From the NCBI GenBank assembly GCA_903835065.1, contig CAILLO010000047.1, forward strand, positions 146,389 to 210,388: 64,000 bases of DNA, written 5' to 3'. The DNA comes from an uncultured Eubacteriales bacterium (lineage in GTDB: Bacteria > Bacillota > Clostridia > Saccharofermentanales > UBA5734). The notes under the pieces are model-generated. The model did no database searches and was not told the DNA's origin. It worked only from the letters and a program-made list of their open reading frames with translations. Of the stretch, positions 63,288-64,000 are shown piece by piece; position 1 is the first letter of the stretch; each line of letters opens with the position of its first letter. A program made the position numbers and the translations under genes.

Positions 63288-63920
63288 ATGAAGAAAGACA
63301 GTTCAACCGAATCCTGGGGTAGAATTGAAATGGCTGATGAATGGATTCAAAATGCACAAACAAATCCTCACAGAATGCATTTCATTATGCCATTCACATT
63401 TAATCAGCTTGGCGATGTTTCGGGCAAAACCGTACTGGATTTGGGTTGCGGCGAAGGCGGTTATTCAAGGGAATTGGCACGTAGAGGTGCAATAGTTTCA
63501 GCTGTTGATTGTTCTGAAAAAGCAATAGAGTATTGCGTATCAAAGGCGGAGGCGGAACAACTAAAAATCACATATTATGTACGAAACAGCAGCGAGTTAC
63601 TCAATGTTGCCAACAGCACCTTTGATATTGTTCTTTCTTCCATGATGCTGATGGATTGCGAGGACTTTGAAGGGACAGCAAGGGAAATAACACGGGTGTT
63701 GAAACCGTCAGGAAAATTGTTTGCCAGCGTGTGTCATCCTTGCTTTCATCGTAGCGGAGGTATCGGAAGACAAGATAAAGGAATCGATAAAAAAGTTGTC
63801 GTATCGGATTATTACCATCCGACCGAATGGGAGGCTCCGCTATCATCTGGCAATGTAGATGTCATTTGGAGACACCGGGGGTGCGGACAAAATCCTGGAC
63901 TGGAAGAACCCAGGAGGTAG
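63288..63920 (+). pseudogene. SAM-dependent methyltransferase, 3' end cut by an IS element
   Basis: Start at 63288 after AGGGAGGTG. The SAM motif is VLDLGCGEGGYSRELA near residue 48, and VLKPSGKLFASVCHPCFH near 140 completes the class I core. The coding sequence is much more AT-rich than the rest of the window, with AT-ending codons, so it was acquired. Homology appears to end near VDVIWRHR (about nt 63875); the last 15 or so codons to the stop at 63920 come from the IS end. Roughly the final fifth of the protein is missing from what is visible. Target unknown; family members of this kind methylate small molecules. Confidence 0.78.
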
Positions 63921-64000
63921 TCCATGTACTCCCATGAGATGAGAAGAAGGGCCGTCGAGCTGTATCTCGAGCTTGGGAAGCGTCCAGCCGCCGTCGTCCA
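63876..64000 (+). mobile_element. Left end of an IS3/IS150-type insertion sequence (runs off window)
   Basis: The methyltransferase frame gives way to GC-rich sequence, with a likely terminal repeat around TGCGGACAAAATCC (63882-63895), and a transposase start 40 bases in. The exact end and any target duplication cannot be set without the right end. Confidence 0.75.
63924..64000 (+). CDS. IS3-family transposase OrfA, 5' part
   Basis: ATG at 63924 after AGGAGGTAG opens a frame reading MYSHEMRRRAVELYLELGK, the usual beginning of IS150-group OrfA proteins, whose helix-turn-helix binds the IS ends. The remainder, and the DDE-bearing OrfB, lie beyond the window. Confidence 0.85.
   Translation, partial: MYSHEMRRRAVELYLELGKRPAAVV

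Overview
The window is one stretch of GC-rich chromosome (roughly two thirds G+C by eye) from a member of the Bacillota, most likely a clostridial lineage. This rests on gene content and not on a marker-gene search: AddAB instead of RecBCD, a PIN-PhoH (PhoH2/YlaK-type) protein, a tryptophan T-box leader, a CdaA/YbbR/GlmM/GlmS c-di-AMP and cell-wall locus, a BMP/Nup-type nucleoside transporter, and good Shine-Dalgarno sites (AGGAGG-like) before most genes. Many junctions are ATGA or GTGA stop/start overlaps. I cannot place it below that level.

Layout. 1-6.9 kb: 3' end of addB, then addA and an MnmM/YtqB-type methyltransferase, all overlapping. 6.9-14.3 kb: an EamA transporter, a broken glutathione peroxidase start fused into the leader of a tocopherol-cyclase-like gene, NADP-type glutamate dehydrogenase, an acyl-CoA synthetase coupled to a transglutaminase lipoprotein, an ECF-type S component with a TM1266-family protein. 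14.4-20 kb: PhoH2, tRNA-Ala(CGC), and two RCC1-repeat surface proteins in tandem. 20-27.6 kb: a Trp T-box driving a stand-alone TrpB2, the CCA-adding enzyme, a PP2C-like/LysM membrane protein, and a serine-synthesis pair (class V aminotransferase and SerA). 27.7-33 kb: a minus-strand cluster of DUF1015, FAD oxidoreductase and the DUF2298 (Chlor_Arch_YYY) membrane protein. 33-45.7 kb: alaS, a HIT protein, a TetR-controlled drug exporter with an evident operator, hisS-aspS-lepB-lepA, tRNA-Leu(UAG) and a Crp/Fnr regulator. 45.8-51.3 kb: xpt plus a full nucleoside ABC importer. 51.3-59.1 kb: a single-chain CdaA-YbbR fusion, an FAD protein, glmM, glmS and a cell-wall amidase. 59.1-62 kb: a PLDc_N/ABC exporter set and a CDF metal exporter behind a terminator-bearing leader that resembles a NiCo riboswitch. 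62.2-64 kb: cyclophilin, tmRNA, and then an abrupt change to AT-rich DNA with a methyltransferase cut by an IS3-type element running off the window.

Most of the window is housekeeping. The points that stand out are the CdaA-YbbR fusion, the glutathione peroxidase remnant kept as a short upstream reading frame, the probable metal riboswitch before the CDF gene, the membrane-spanning pseudophosphatase-LysM protein, the twin RCC1 proteins, and the foreign DNA that begins exactly at the 3' end of ssrA. No CRISPR array, phage or obvious undescribed defence system was seen.
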